From Mariprofundus ferrinatatus (lineage in GTDB: Bacteria > Pseudomonadota > Zetaproteobacteria > Mariprofundales > Mariprofundaceae), in contig NZ_CP018800.1 of the NCBI RefSeq assembly GCF_002795825.1, forward strand, positions 2,044,001 through 2,108,000: DNA of 64,000 bases. The letters run 5' to 3'. Positions 1 to 10,328 of this stretch are shown piece after piece. A model generated the notes under the pieces. It worked only from the letters and a program-made list of their open reading frames with translations. It did not search any database and was not told where the DNA came from. Both the position numbers and the translations under genes were made by a program. Position 1 is the stretch's first letter. Each line of letters opens with the position of its first letter.

Positions 1-1259
1 ATCAGAGGCAGCATAATATGGTAGTCGGCAGTCATTTCGAAAACGATCAGCATTACCGTCAACGGTGCCTGCAGGGCGGCTGCAGTCAGGGCGCCGCATG
101 CCACCAGCGCATAGGCTCCGTAGCTCTCCGAATAGGATGGTGAAAGGCTGTGGGCGATATCGCCGAAGAGGGCACCAACCGTGGCCCCCAGAAACAGCGC
201 CGGGCCGAACAGCCCCCCCGGAAAACCGCCGGCTGAACTCAGTACTACGGCCACCATCTTGCCGATCAGGACAATTGCCAGAAACAGGGTGAGTGGCAGC
301 GCAACGCCAAGCAACTCGGGATGGATACGCTCCAGCATCATATCTTCCACAAAGCCGTAACCGATCGACATCACCTGCGGAATGGCCAACCCTATCAGGC
401 CGATGCTAAAACCAACCGCAGCAGGCCTTAGCCGGCGGTTCGGCACAACTCTGGCCAACCAGGCGCGGGTTGGTGCCATCGACTTGATAAAACCGCTTGC
501 CACTATGCCGCAAAGTACCCCCATGATCATATAGGCAGGAATCTCCCATACACTGATCAGATGATACTCCGGCACGGTAAAGGCCGGGAAATTGCCCACC
601 TCGGAGCGGGCGATCGCCGTAGCCAGAACCGATGCGATAACGATCGGGCTGAATGTGGCGATGGCATAGTCAGCGAGAATCACCTCAAGAGCGAACAGAA
701 CACCGGCAATCGGCGTGTTGAATGAGGCCGCAATGGCTGCCGCCACACCGCAGCCGATCAGGATACGCAACTGCTGTTCGGAGAGCCCCGCGCGCTGACC
801 GATTTCGGAGGAGATCAGAGCACCCAGCGCTACCGTCGGCCCCTCTCGGCCGAGACTTGCGCCGCTGCCGATAGCAATGGCTGAACCGAAGGTTTCGGTG
901 GCCATCTGGTGGCGGTGTACGCGCGCCTTATGCTCCACCATGTCGGCCAGCACTCCCGATACGCCGCGCAGTTCGCCGCCCGGCAGATAACGCACGGTAA
1001 TCCAGCCTACCAGCAGGCCGCCAACGGTCGGGGCAACCAGATAGATATACCACGGGAGCGAGTGCGCCGCCTCTGTCCAGGTGCGCTCGCCCGTCCAGAA
1101 CAGGCTGACCCACTCAATGGCAAAGCGGAGTAGCAGCGAGGCGTAACCGGAAACAACACCCACCACCACAGCCAGCAGGACAAGGAAAAGCGTCTCCTTT
1201 TCACGCAGCAGGCCGCGTGCCAGGAAGTCCCTGATATCCAATTTATCCTTCAAAGCCAT
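1..1259 (-). CDS. CLC-family chloride channel (partial, C-terminus outside window)
   Basis: Multi-pass membrane protein that moves chloride across the inner membrane. From the ATG at 1259 the translation shows the CLC signatures: GSGASLGREGPT around residues 131-142 with the gating Glu139, then SFNTPIAGVLFALE, and GGFPGGLFGPAL further on, matching the family GxFxP selectivity motif. The gene runs off the left edge, so the C-terminal end, including any CBS domains, is not seen. Where the E. coli exchanger has the internal proton glutamate (IIEE), this protein reads ALEV, as CLC channels do, so it may be an uncoupled channel. That last point is inference; the family call is firm. Confidence 0.93.
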   Translation of the reverse strand, partial: MALKDKLDIRDFLARGLLREKETLFLVLLAVVVGVVSGYASLLLRFAIEWVSLFWTGERTWTEAAHSLPWYIYLVAPTVGGLLVGWITVRYLPGGELRGVSGVLADMVEHKARVHRHQMATETFGSAIAIGSGASLGREGPTVALGALISSEIGQRAGLSEQQLRILIGCGVAAAIAASFNTPIAGVLFALEVILADYAIATFSPIVIASVLATAIARSEVGNFPAFTVPEYHLISVWEIPAYMIMGVLCGIVASGFIKSMAPTRAWLARVVPNRRLRPAAVGFSIGLIGLAIPQVMSIGYGFVEDMMLERIHPELLGVALPLTLFLAIVLIGKMVAVVLSSAGGFPGGLFGPALFLGATVGALFGDIAHSLSPSYSESYGAYALVACGALTAAALQAPLTVMLIVFEMTADYHIMLPL

Positions 1260-1331
1260 GCGTTTCCATTACCTTTGCCGTCTGATTGCCCCAACAGTAA
1301 CAGAAACAGCAGCCCGCCCGATAGCATGCGT

Positions 1332-1931
1332 TTATCCGCGGGAGAGTTGAACCGCCATGCTGCTCAGCGACTCATAGATCGGATAGATGAGCATCGAGCC
1401 AAGCGAAATATCAATCAGCGGTGTGGCGACCAGTAGCGCCAGAACAATCCATGGCAGCGACTCCCCTTTTGGCAACCCGCGCAGCCAGGGGAGTTTTTCC
1501 GCCAGCTCCCCCATCAATAGTAGCGGCAGCGGCAACAGATGCAGTACAACCATACAGAGATTGAAAAACATCAACACCTTCGCCCACCAGTGGTGCAGCG
1601 GTGGAAGACCTGTTGGGGGCTGATGTGAAAGACTCCATGTGTAAAGGATAAAACCGACCAAACAGAGCGCACCATGCGCAAGCAGGCGGACGACTGCAGG
1701 CCTTATCCCCTTCGCCAGCGGCCGGGGAAGCGCAACGATAACACCGCGATGCAGGAAGATAGCTACCAGCAGTGGAATCCAGCTGCCTTTCCAGGAGATG
1801 GCGAAGAATGGATGGGGTGACTTGATGCCGGAGAGCCTCGCCTCGGCCAGGACAACCATCGTCAGGGAAACAAGCAGCGGAAGAGTGTAGAGAATGAGCT
1901 GGCGAACTACGATATTGAACCACTCATCCAT
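1332..1931 (-). CDS. unknown multi-pass membrane protein
   Basis: I do not recognise this protein. About 199 residues, mostly hydrophobic, with five or six likely membrane segments (for example LILYTLPLLVSLTMVVL near the start, a middle segment LLAHGALCLVGFILYTW, and a late segment WIVLALLVATPLI). I chose the ATG at 1931 over an in-frame GTG at 1943 because GGAG lies a few bases upstream of the ATG. It sits downstream of nothing obvious and next to the CLC gene on the same strand, with a gap of about 70 bases between them. Function cannot be inferred. Confidence 0.65.
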   Translation of the reverse strand: MDEWFNIVVRQLILYTLPLLVSLTMVVLAEARLSGIKSPHPFFAISWKGSWIPLLVAIFLHRGVIVALPRPLAKGIRPAVVRLLAHGALCLVGFILYTWSLSHQPPTGLPPLHHWWAKVLMFFNLCMVVLHLLPLPLLLMGELAEKLPWLRGLPKGESLPWIVLALLVATPLIDISLGSMLIYPIYESLSSMAVQLSRG

Positions 1932-2079
1932 ACCTGGCTCCACTCAACCGGCACACTGCTGGGATTGTTTCATCTGCGCTCATGGACTTGAAATGTGGCC
2001 GAGCCGGCACGGATGCGCAAGCAGCAGGCCGATACAGTTCCGGCGGTGATTTTATTTTCTCCTGCGATAGGCTTCGCAC

Positions 2080-2475
2080 ATGGACGCCTACCTTCATTCA
2101 CTTATCGCTTATGCCATTGCTGCAAATCTCGTTGCCCTGCCGCTTATTCTTATTGGCAGAAAGTTCGACCTCCGGTGCCATCCGATCGAGTATCTCGCCC
2201 TCTACTTCAACTGGGCCGTATTCGTGCTGCTGGTCGGCTCCGTATTCGATGACCTGAACCATGCCATGCTGGAGCTTGAGGTGAGTGATGCCGAGCTTAA
2301 TACCGTGTTCGGCGTGGCCGGCTTCTTTGCCGGACTTTCACTGCTTCCTAAAATCTTTTTTGCCAAGAAAAAGGCCAACACCATCCTTATCACCTCTCTG
2401 ACAGCGATCTTCATCTCTGTGATCTACGCCAAATTTGCCGTGCTGGCATTCCTGTTTACGGTTGAGGGTGTTTAA
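2080..2475 (+). CDS. unknown small membrane protein
   Basis: A 131-residue protein with about four hydrophobic segments: one near residues 8-25, a second around LALYFNWAVFVLLVGSVF, a third around VFGVAGFFAGLSLL, and a C-terminal pair of short segments. Acidic residues lie in the loop between the second and third segments. It precedes the MFS transporter by 45 bases on the same strand and may be cotranscribed. No ribosome binding site is clear. I do not recognise the family. Confidence 0.6.
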   Translation: MDAYLHSLIAYAIAANLVALPLILIGRKFDLRCHPIEYLALYFNWAVFVLLVGSVFDDLNHAMLELEVSDAELNTVFGVAGFFAGLSLLPKIFFAKKKANTILITSLTAIFISVIYAKFAVLAFLFTVEGV

Positions 2476-2520
2476 GGCCGCACCTTTTCACGGCCAACCC
2501 TGGCCTGAACGGCGGCGCTG

Positions 2521-3690
2521 ATGGTTACCGAATCATCCCTGAATCGAATCCGCATCTTCTATGCGGCCTATTTTGCCGCCATGGGGCTGGTGCTACCTTT
2601 CTTTCCGATCTATCTCGACGGACGCGGTCTCGATGCCGTGATGATCGGCTTTATGACCGGCCTGCTTGCTCTGGCCAAGGTGGTGGCGCCACCCTGGATC
2701 GGCCACCTGCTGGACCGGCGTCCGCAGGAGCAGGCGCAGCAGTTTATTGTTCTGGCTTCATGGATGGCCGCCTTTGCCGCACTCCTCATCGCCTTCGCTC
2801 TCAACCTCTACCTGCTTGCTGCGATCGTGCTGCTGTTCGGCATCTTCTGGGCCGCAGTACTACCGCTTACCGATGGCCTCTCTGTATCGGTTTCAGAGTC
2901 TGAGCGGGCCGATTACGGGCGTCTGCGTGCCTGGGGCTCCGTCGGCTTCGTGATCACCTCGCTGGCTGGCGGTGCCTGGCTGGCTGGTGAAAACATCACC
3001 ACTTTCCCCTTCCTGCTCGCCGGACTGATGATCGTGCTGGCCTTTGCCGCACAGGGGTTTCCGCAGGTTGAACGAATCGAGATCGAGGCAGATGCAAGAA
3101 TCCCGTTCTCCCGTGCCTTTTACCTGCTTCTGTCGGTTGCCTTCATTATGCAGATTTCACACGGTGCCTATTATGGCTTCTTCAGCCTCTACCTTGCCGA
3201 TGCGGGCTTCAGTGGCTGGCAGATCGGCCTCTACTGGGTGATCGGCGTAGTTGCCGAAATCATCCTGATGTGGCGCTGGTCCAGAACAGTGCAACGGCTT
3301 GCCCCGGCCCTTATTTTTTCCGTCTGCCTGCTGCTTGCCGCACTACGCTGGATGGGCACTGGCCTTACAACGGACTATCTGATGCTGGCGATACTGCAGC
3401 TGCTACACGCAGCAAGCTTTGCCGCCTTTCATGTCGCCGCCATCGCGTGGGTCAAGCGCATTGCTCCGGACAGCCGCCATGCCGCAGCCCAGGGACTCTT
3501 TTCAGCAGCCGGCTTCGGACTGGGCAGCACCATCGGGATTATGGGTTGCGGTGTAATCGCCGGAAGCCTCGGTTATGCGATGGCATTCTATATCTGCGCT
3601 GCAGTGGCGCTGGCCGGCATTCCGCTGGCGCTGATGCTGCCGAAAATGGGGCTTAATGATTCCTCTGGGGGCGATCTGATTCGGGAGTAA
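2521..3690 (+). CDS. MFS transporter, HcaT/LacY-like (MFS_1-like)
   Basis: 389 residues, about twelve membrane segments, typical length for the major facilitator superfamily. The N-terminal segment [19 protein letters not shown] followed by [12 protein letters not shown] and a basic loop LLDRRPQ is typical of the MFS_1-like / 3-phenylpropionate (HcaT) group. [12 protein letters not shown] motif lies after the fourth segment. Substrate cannot be read from the sequence. Its last 38 bases overlap the 3' end of the convergent copper ATPase gene, so the two transcripts run into each other without a terminator between them. Confidence 0.85.
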   Translation: MVTESSLNRIRIFYAAYFAAMGLVLPFFPIYLDGRGLDAVMIGFMTGLLALAKVVAPPWIGHLLDRRPQEQAQQFIVLASWMAAFAALLIAFALNLYLLAAIVLLFGIFWAAVLPLTDGLSVSVSESERADYGRLRAWGSVGFVITSLAGGAWLAGENITTFPFLLAGLMIVLAFAAQGFPQVERIEIEADARIPFSRAFYLLLSVAFIMQISHGAYYGFFSLYLADAGFSGWQIGLYWVIGVVAEIILMWRWSRTVQRLAPALIFSVCLLLAALRWMGTGLTTDYLMLAILQLLHAASFAAFHVAAIAWVKRIAPDSRHAAAQGLFSAAGFGLGSTIGIMGCGVIAGSLGYAMAFYICAAVALAGIPLALMLPKMGLNDSSGGDLIRE

Positions 3691-5902
3691 ACAGGCGCAG
3701 ACGGTTGGCGTTACTCACCACGGTAAACGAGGAGAGCGCCATGGCGGCTCCGGCGATCATCGGATTGAGCAGCAACCCCATGAATGGAAACAGAACACCT
3801 GCTGCAACCGGAATCCCAAGCATGTTATAGATAAATGCTCCAACCAGATTCTGGCGGATATTTGCCATGGTGGCGCGCGATATCTCAATCGCAGTAATCA
3901 CACTGAGCGGCGTGGAGCGCATCAGCGTCACATCGGCACTCTCCATGGCGATATCCGTGCCGGCCCCAATGGCAAATCCGACATCGGCCCGCGCCAGCGC
4001 TGCCGCATCATTGATGCCATCACCCACCATGCCGACAACCTCTCCACCCCGCTGCAGATCGGCAATTTTGCTATCCTTGTCTGCGGGCATCACCTCGCTG
4101 ATGACATCATCCACACCCAGCTCTTCGGCTATCGCGTTGGCAGTTTCACGGCTATCGCCGGTCAGCATCACAACGCGCAGCCCTTTTTCCTTCAGGCGCC
4201 TTACCGCCTCCCTGCTGTCGCTGCGAACCGGGTCGGCGACAGCCAGCAGCCCCAGTAGCTTTCCGTTCTCTGCAAGCAGCACCGGCGTGCGTGCTTTTTC
4301 CGCCAGCCCTGCAAGCTGCTGCCTGATCTCAACCTCCGCCTCTATGCCCTGCTCCTCCATCAGCCGCAAGCTTCCCAGTAACAGCCTGCGGCCATCAACA
4401 ACGCCTTCCACTCCAAGGCCCGGAATCGCCTTAAAGCCGCCGACATTGCCGGATTCAACCCCCTCCTCTGCCGCGGCCGCGAGAATGGCTGCAGCCAGGG
4501 GATGTTCGCTGCCGGATTCAAGGCTTGCAGCCAGGTAGAGCAGCTCCTTGCGACTGCCGTGCAGGGCAATGCAGTCGGTAACCACCGGTTTGCCGATGGT
4601 CAGCGTACCCGTTTTGTCGAGAACGATGGTGGTCAGCCTGCCGGCCTGTTCCAGCGCCTCGCCATTCCTGATAAGAATCCCGTGTTCGGCCGCCTTGCCG
4701 ACACCAACCATGATCGACATCGGCGTTGCCAGTCCCAGCGCACAGGGGCAGGCGATAATGAGCACAGTCATGGCCGTGACCAGCGCATAGCTGATCTGCG
4801 GCTCGGGCCCCGCATAGAACCAGATCAGGAACGTGATTGCTGCGATCACCAGTACGGTCGGCACAAACACTGCCGCCACCCGATCCACGACCCTGCCGAT
4901 GCCCGGCTTGGAGCTCTGCGCCTGCTGCACCATCGCCACGATCTGTGCCAGTACCGTATCCGCACCCACACGCGTAGCCCGGAACAGAAAACTTCCGTGC
5001 CCGTTGATGGTGCCGCCAACCACCTCATCTCCTGCTTCTTTCATCACCGGCATCGGCTCACCGGTCAGCATCGATTCATCGACAAGCGAGTGCCCATCAG
5101 CAACCACACCATCCACTGAAATCCTTTCGCCGGGTCGTACACGCAGCATATCCCCGATTTGCACCATTTCGATGGCAACATCGATCTCTTCACCATCACG
5201 CACGATGCGCGCTGTTTTTGGGGTCAGACCGATCAGTCGCCTGATCGCTTCCGAGGTCTTGCCGCGCGCCCGCATCTCCAGCGCCTGACCGAGATTAATC
5301 AGTGCGATAATGATCAGCGCAGCCTCAAAATAGATGTGCCTTCCCATCTCGGGAACAGATGCCGGCCAGAGTGAAATGATCATTGAATAGAGCCAGGCGG
5401 CTCCCGTTCCCGTGGCAATCAGGGTATCCATGTCGAACTGCAGGCGCCGGAAACCTCTTGCCGCGCCAATATAGTAGTGGCGACCCGAATAGAGCATGAC
5501 AGCGAGCGTGAGCAGCCCGAGGATAAACCAGAATGTATTGAAGGATTCGCTGGCAAGCTGTGGCAGCCAGCCACTCATGCCGGCCACAAACAGTGGTGCA
5601 CCGACAGCTGCTGCAACAACGAACTGTCTGATCAGCTGCTTGAAACGCAACTGTTCAGCCGCCTCACGTGCCGTTTCATCTGCAGCCGTTCTGATCTCGC
5701 TCGCAGTGCGGCCGGTCGCCTCTACTGCCGCGATCAGATCGGATGCGTGTGCTGTCCCCTCAACCAGTGCCGTTCGCTGGGCAAGGTTGACGCTGGCATG
5801 CGTCACTCCGGCCACGCTGTTCAGTGCAGCCTCCACCTTGGCCACGCAACCGGCACAGTGCATGCCATCGATGGCTAAACGAATGATTTTCGCATCACGC
5901 AT
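3653..5902 (-). CDS. copA: Cu(+)-exporting P1B-type ATPase
   Basis: 749-residue heavy-metal ATPase that pumps Cu(+) out of the cytoplasm. One N-terminal heavy-metal-associated domain carries GMHCAGC (Cys16, Cys19). The membrane metal site is CPC at 385-387, the phosphorylated Asp is in DKTGTLT (Asp429), TGEP marks the actuator domain, SEHP the nucleotide domain, and [10 protein letters not shown] the hinge. The CPC site and length fit CopA rather than the zinc/cadmium branch, which usually carries different residues in the last helices. No CueR-type regulator or chaperone gene is next to it. The start at 5902 gives the HMA domain its usual N-terminal position. Confidence 0.93.
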   Translation of the reverse strand: MRDAKIIRLAIDGMHCAGCVAKVEAALNSVAGVTHASVNLAQRTALVEGTAHASDLIAAVEATGRTASEIRTAADETAREAAEQLRFKQLIRQFVVAAAVGAPLFVAGMSGWLPQLASESFNTFWFILGLLTLAVMLYSGRHYYIGAARGFRRLQFDMDTLIATGTGAAWLYSMIISLWPASVPEMGRHIYFEAALIIIALINLGQALEMRARGKTSEAIRRLIGLTPKTARIVRDGEEIDVAIEMVQIGDMLRVRPGERISVDGVVADGHSLVDESMLTGEPMPVMKEAGDEVVGGTINGHGSFLFRATRVGADTVLAQIVAMVQQAQSSKPGIGRVVDRVAAVFVPTVLVIAAITFLIWFYAGPEPQISYALVTAMTVLIIACPCALGLATPMSIMVGVGKAAEHGILIRNGEALEQAGRLTTIVLDKTGTLTIGKPVVTDCIALHGSRKELLYLAASLESGSEHPLAAAILAAAAEEGVESGNVGGFKAIPGLGVEGVVDGRRLLLGSLRLMEEQGIEAEVEIRQQLAGLAEKARTPVLLAENGKLLGLLAVADPVRSDSREAVRRLKEKGLRVVMLTGDSRETANAIAEELGVDDVISEVMPADKDSKIADLQRGGEVVGMVGDGINDAAALARADVGFAIGAGTDIAMESADVTLMRSTPLSVITAIEISRATMANIRQNLVGAFIYNMLGIPVAAGVLFPFMGLLLNPMIAGAAMALSSFTVVSNANRLRLFTPESDRPQRNH

Positions 5903-5944
5903 CTTGCCATGCTAAGCAGGATCAGAAGTTAGGGAAGCCCGGAG

Positions 5945-7918
5945 TTAATCTGCAGCAAGCAGCTCATGGATGGTTTTACTGGCAACGGCAATTGCCCACG
6001 GCTTGCTGATAATCTTCTCATTCTTCTCGGACAGATGTGCCACCATCTCCTGATTCAGGTCGTAACCGGTAGAGAAAAGCACCTTCTGCCCGGGATTGAT
6101 CTGACGGATCGCATTGGCCGCATCCACACCTCCCATCACCGGCATCACCACATCGAGGATAACAAGGTCTATCGTATCCCCCTTCTCCTTGTAGATGCTC
6201 AGCGCCTCACTGCCATTGCGAGCTGTTATCACCCTGTAGCCCAGAGCATCAAGAATGTCGGCGTATGCGAGCAGCAGCACATCATCATCATCGGCCAGCA
6301 GGATCGTCCTGTCTCCACTTGAGCTGACCTCTTCACCATCGCCTTCCAGGTTCTCAATCGCCGCCTTCTCCTGAGGCAGAAATATCTGGAAGGTGGAGCC
6401 CTCTCCAATCCTGCTCTCCACATTGATCACACCGCCGTGATCCTTGACCGTTCCGTAAACCATGGCCAGACCGAGGCCGGTACCCTTGCCCGCCTCCTTG
6501 GTGGTATAGAATGGCTCGAACATCTTATCGATATCCTGCCCGGCAATGCCGCAGCCGTTATCCTTCACCTCGATCAGCGCAAACTCCCGCGCTTTTATCT
6601 CAGGGTGCCATAAACTGAATGCCTGATCGGCCGCATAGGGCTTCAGGCTCATGGTGATCTCGGGATGCTCACAATCGCTTACGGCATCCCGGGCATTATT
6701 CACCAGATTCATCAGCACCTGCTGCAGCTGGGCAGGGCTCCCCATCACCACCATGTCCGATTCATCGTGGCTGGATTTGAAGCTGATACTTTCCGGCACG
6801 CCGGGCTCAATGAGCTTGCACGCCTCCTTGAACATCGACTTGATCGGTACGGGCGACTTTTCCACAACACCATGGCGCGCGAATGTAAGCAGATGTTTGA
6901 TCATATCTGCTGCCCTGCTGCCAAGCGTTTCGGCGGTCGCGATCTTCTCCCTCGCCTGCTCCGGCTCCTTTTCGATTCTCCGCCGCGCGATATAGAGCGA
7001 TCCCATGATGCCCGCCAGAAGGTTATTGAAATCGTGTGCCATGCCACCGACCAGTGTACCGAGCGCCTCCATCTTCTGTGCCTGCAGGAACTGCTGCTGC
7101 AGCCCCTTCTTGTCGGTGATGTCGTGGGCGATTCCCTCAATGGAAACCACCTTTCCGGCCTCATCGGTTACGGGCGATTCGTTGATCTCAAGCCAGTGGC
7201 GGGAGCCATCCTTGGCAAATATCTCCAGCTCATAGGAGGGCTGCTGTTTGCCGGCAATGGCCAGCCGGGTCTTTTCTTCCACCTTTTGATTGATCGGATT
7301 GTCAGTAAGGTGTTCTGCATAGTGGGTCTTGAACTCATCCTGCGAATAACCCAGCAGGTTGGTGATGGAGGGGCTGACGTAGGTAAACAACCCTTCAGTA
7401 TCATGTTCGTAGAGAAAATATTCGTTGCGAAGGTTCTCAACCAGTCGCCGGAATCTCAGCTGGCTCTCCTCAAGGGCAGCCGTGCGATCTTCGATCAATC
7501 GCTCCATCTGGCTGCGCAGCTGAAACAGTTCGAGATGGGTGCGTACCCGCGCCAGCAGCTCCTGACGCTGGAACGGCTTGGTAACAAAATCGACCGCGCC
7601 CAGATCGAAGCCCTTGAGGTGGCTCTCAAGCTCAACAGATGCGCTCAGGAAAATCACCGGCACATCGCGGGTGACCTCACTGGCTTTCAGCTTCTGGATC
7701 ACCTCGAATCCGTCCATGCCGGGCATGCGGATATCGAGCAGAATCAGTTGTGGCGGCTTGGCGGTTGCAGAACCAAGTGCCAATTCACCACTGTTGGCGG
7801 GGCGTACCTGATACCCCTCACCACGCAGCGTCTCGGTAATCAGCTTCAGGCTGGCCGGGGTATCGTCTACGACGAGAATCTCGGACATGCCATTCGATAT
7901 CGTTTCGTTCTCTACCAT
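5945..7918 (-). CDS. cytosolic hybrid histidine kinase: REC-PAS-HisKA-HATPase-REC
   Basis: 657 residues with no membrane segment. Order: receiver (ILVVDDTP start, phospho-acceptor Asp62 in LLDIRMPGMDG, conserved Lys in TKPF), PAS with PAC (about 155-270), HisKA with GGMAHDFNNLL (His295), HATPase with N box and GTGLGLAMVYG, and a C-terminal receiver with ILDVVMPVMGG. It is the last gene of the eight-gene minus-strand operon and starts two bases after the upstream kinase stops, so the two are probably translated together. It may take phosphate from the membrane kinase through its N-terminal receiver. No DNA-binding output domain exists anywhere in the operon. Confidence 0.9.
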   Translation of the reverse strand: MVENETISNGMSEILVVDDTPASLKLITETLRGEGYQVRPANSGELALGSATAKPPQLILLDIRMPGMDGFEVIQKLKASEVTRDVPVIFLSASVELESHLKGFDLGAVDFVTKPFQRQELLARVRTHLELFQLRSQMERLIEDRTAALEESQLRFRRLVENLRNEYFLYEHDTEGLFTYVSPSITNLLGYSQDEFKTHYAEHLTDNPINQKVEEKTRLAIAGKQQPSYELEIFAKDGSRHWLEINESPVTDEAGKVVSIEGIAHDITDKKGLQQQFLQAQKMEALGTLVGGMAHDFNNLLAGIMGSLYIARRRIEKEPEQAREKIATAETLGSRAADMIKHLLTFARHGVVEKSPVPIKSMFKEACKLIEPGVPESISFKSSHDESDMVVMGSPAQLQQVLMNLVNNARDAVSDCEHPEITMSLKPYAADQAFSLWHPEIKAREFALIEVKDNGCGIAGQDIDKMFEPFYTTKEAGKGTGLGLAMVYGTVKDHGGVINVESRIGEGSTFQIFLPQEKAAIENLEGDGEEVSSSGDRTILLADDDDVLLLAYADILDALGYRVITARNGSEALSIYKEKGDTIDLVILDVVMPVMGGVDAANAIRQINPGQKVLFSTGYDLNQEMVAHLSEKNEKIISKPWAIAVASKTIHELLAAD

Positions 7919-7920
7919 CG

Positions 7921-10311
7921 TTAATCTTCCTGCACCAGTTTAAGTATAGCAGAATAATCGAGCTGCCGGTGCATGGCACGCAGGCTTTCGGCCAGTTCCG
8001 GATTGACCTTGTCCAGTTCAGCAAGGGCCTCTTCCATGCCATCCATATCCAGCTCCAGTGCACTCCTGTGAACCTGATCAAGCAGCTGCGCCGGAAGCGC
8101 TTTCAGCGCATCGGAAACCTTGCTCTTGTCGAGCGCCTTAACACCGGTTTCGCCCTGGCTTTCACCTTCACCCGGCTCGGGATATACAAACTCGATCTTC
8201 AGATTCCGTTCTATAACCTGGAATATCTCTTCAAAGGTGTAGGGCTTTTTCACCAGATCGTCACACCCGGCATCAAGCATCTGCTGCCGCTCTTCACTGA
8301 AGGCCACAGCAGTCACTGCTATAATGACAACATCCTTGCCACCCGGCTCCTGGCGGATATGGCGCACTGCCTCCAGTCCATCCATAACCGGCATGCGGCG
8401 ATCCATACAGATCAGGTCCGGCTTCCAGGCCCTGAACTGCGCAACTGCCTGCTCGCCATTTTGAACCGCCAGTGTCTGCAATCCCGCCTTGCGCAGGACA
8501 TTTTCGAGGATGATGCCGCTGGCCGTGTCATCCTCGGCGATAAGCACCTTCACCGCCTTCACTCCTTCTGCCAGGCCGACCGGCACGCCTCTCGCCTCAT
8601 GAACCTGCTCAGGAATCTCAGCAGCGGAGGCCTCCTTCACGGTGATGGTGAAGCTGAAGGTGGAGCCCAGCCCGAACTCACTCTGCACCTCGACATGGCC
8701 ATCCATCATCTCGATGAACTGCTTGCAGAGAGCAAGACCAAGCCCTGTTCCTTTCTGGTCAATCTTCTCTTCGCCCTTGCCGACAATCTGTTCGAACGGC
8801 GCAAACACCTTATCGATATCTTCCGCTTTAATCCCGATACCTGTATCACTCACCGATCCGTTGAGCCTGAAATACCCCTTCGCATCCGGAGCTTCCGAGC
8901 TGAACTTGACCACGATGCGTCCCTCTTCGGTAAACTTGATCGCATTGCTGAGCAGGTTGATCAGGATCTGGCGGATCTTCGCCGCATCACCATGGATAAA
9001 CTTCGGATAAACCGATTCACTGTCGAGCTGCAGCTCCACGCCTTTGCTGCTGGCGCGCACCAGCATCATATCGATCGCCTCATGCACCAGCTCATCGAAA
9101 TTGAAGCTGTCGTTCTGCAGCTCCACTTTGCCCGCCTCGATCTTGGACATATCGAGCACATCATTGATCAGGGTCAGCAGATGGGAGCCCGAACGGTTGA
9201 TCGTCTGCAGGTTTATCCTGCTCTCTTCGGAGATATTCGGATCCATCTGCATCAGCTGCGAGAATCCAAGGATGGCATTGAGCGGCGTTCTCAGCTCATG
9301 GCTCATGTTGGCCAGAAAGATACTTTTTGAACGGCTCGCCTCCTCTGCGCCCGCCTTGGCCTGCCTGAGCATCGCCTCGCTCCTTCGCAGCTCGCTCTCT
9401 TTCGCTTTTCGGATCTTGATCTCGCCCTCAAGCTCGGCATTCGCCTTCTCCAGCGCCTCTTTCGCCTCCTCGGTCTGATGGCGCTGAATATTGATATCCT
9501 CCATCACACTGATCGCTGCCAGCCGGGATTTCTGCAGCGCATCGGTGCGCTCCTTGACCATCCCCTCCAGACGATCACGCGATGCCATCGATTCGCTCAA
9601 TTTGGCCGCCATACTGTTGAGGCTTTTGGCGATACTGCCAAGCTCATCCTTCGATCTCATCGTTATTCGGCTGCTCAGCTTTCCTTGTGAGAACACCTCA
9701 ATCCCCTCCTGCAGCAGGGACAATCCGCCGATCATACGTATCATCATCACGCTGCCGGCCAGAATCAGGATGGCCACCGCCGCCAGCGTCACATAGAGGG
9801 TGATGGCGCGGATCTCATGCAGCTCCTTGAGGTAACCTTCAGTGAGAATATTGCGTACAGTGGATGCATTGGAGACAATGCTCTGCGCCACCAGCAGGGT
9901 TGCCTGCAGCTCCCTGCTCAGACGCTCCTGGAAATAGGCCGCCTCCGGCCCACTGCCTGCCGCCTCAATCATGCGACTTATCTGCGCCTGCATCTCACCC
10001 ATCACCCTGCGCAGTTGAGCAATTGCTGCCCCAGCCCTTTTTGACTGAATGCGTGGGTCCCTGAGCAGCTCTTCGAGTTGCTCAAACTTCGCCCGCCACT
10101 GCTGCTGCGGACGCACTTCAGCTGGTTTCGAGGCTATTTCTGCTGTCAGCGTGGTGATCTGGAAGGCGGTGCGTTCGATCTCATCCACGACATGTTCGGT
10201 TTCCACCGCCCTCTCCGTGGTCAGATGCACCCACTCCTGCAGCCCGAGCAGGCCAATGCCTGTCGTGATAAACAGCACGATCAAAAGCTGAAGTTGGAGT
10301 CTGATGCCCAC
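7921..10311 (-). CDS. membrane hybrid histidine kinase: sensor-HAMP-HisKA-HATPase-REC
   Basis: 796 residues. First membrane helix about 6-25, a helical periplasmic region about 26-168, second helix about 170-195, then HAMP, a long coiled coil, HisKA with ANMSHELRTPLNAILGF (His338), HATPase with GTGLGLALCKQF, and a receiver with LICMDRRMPVMDG. The C-terminal 80 residues are helical (LPAQLLDQVHRSALELD) and match tails often seen after receivers in such kinases; I cannot confirm a true Hpt domain. It follows the solute-binding lipoprotein by 17 bases, so the lipoprotein could be the periplasmic sensor subunit for this kinase. That pairing is inference from order and location. Confidence 0.9.
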   Translation of the reverse strand: MGIRLQLQLLIVLFITTGIGLLGLQEWVHLTTERAVETEHVVDEIERTAFQITTLTAEIASKPAEVRPQQQWRAKFEQLEELLRDPRIQSKRAGAAIAQLRRVMGEMQAQISRMIEAAGSGPEAAYFQERLSRELQATLLVAQSIVSNASTVRNILTEGYLKELHEIRAITLYVTLAAVAILILAGSVMMIRMIGGLSLLQEGIEVFSQGKLSSRITMRSKDELGSIAKSLNSMAAKLSESMASRDRLEGMVKERTDALQKSRLAAISVMEDINIQRHQTEEAKEALEKANAELEGEIKIRKAKESELRRSEAMLRQAKAGAEEASRSKSIFLANMSHELRTPLNAILGFSQLMQMDPNISEESRINLQTINRSGSHLLTLINDVLDMSKIEAGKVELQNDSFNFDELVHEAIDMMLVRASSKGVELQLDSESVYPKFIHGDAAKIRQILINLLSNAIKFTEEGRIVVKFSSEAPDAKGYFRLNGSVSDTGIGIKAEDIDKVFAPFEQIVGKGEEKIDQKGTGLGLALCKQFIEMMDGHVEVQSEFGLGSTFSFTITVKEASAAEIPEQVHEARGVPVGLAEGVKAVKVLIAEDDTASGIILENVLRKAGLQTLAVQNGEQAVAQFRAWKPDLICMDRRMPVMDGLEAVRHIRQEPGGKDVVIIAVTAVAFSEERQQMLDAGCDDLVKKPYTFEEIFQVIERNLKIEFVYPEPGEGESQGETGVKALDKSKVSDALKALPAQLLDQVHRSALELDMDGMEEALAELDKVNPELAESLRAMHRQLDYSAILKLVQED

Positions 10312-10328
10312 GGGTTATCCTTTCGGCG

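Noticed and set aside
2028-2040. GCCGATAC as sigma-28 -10 element before the small membrane gene
   Set aside because: No TAAA-type -35 element at the 11-base spacing.
6665-9330. Two open frames of 419 and 453 residues on the plus strand
   Set aside because: They lie antisense to the two hybrid kinases, whose domains are complete. The composition is what codon bias of the opposite strand gives, and they show no known motifs.
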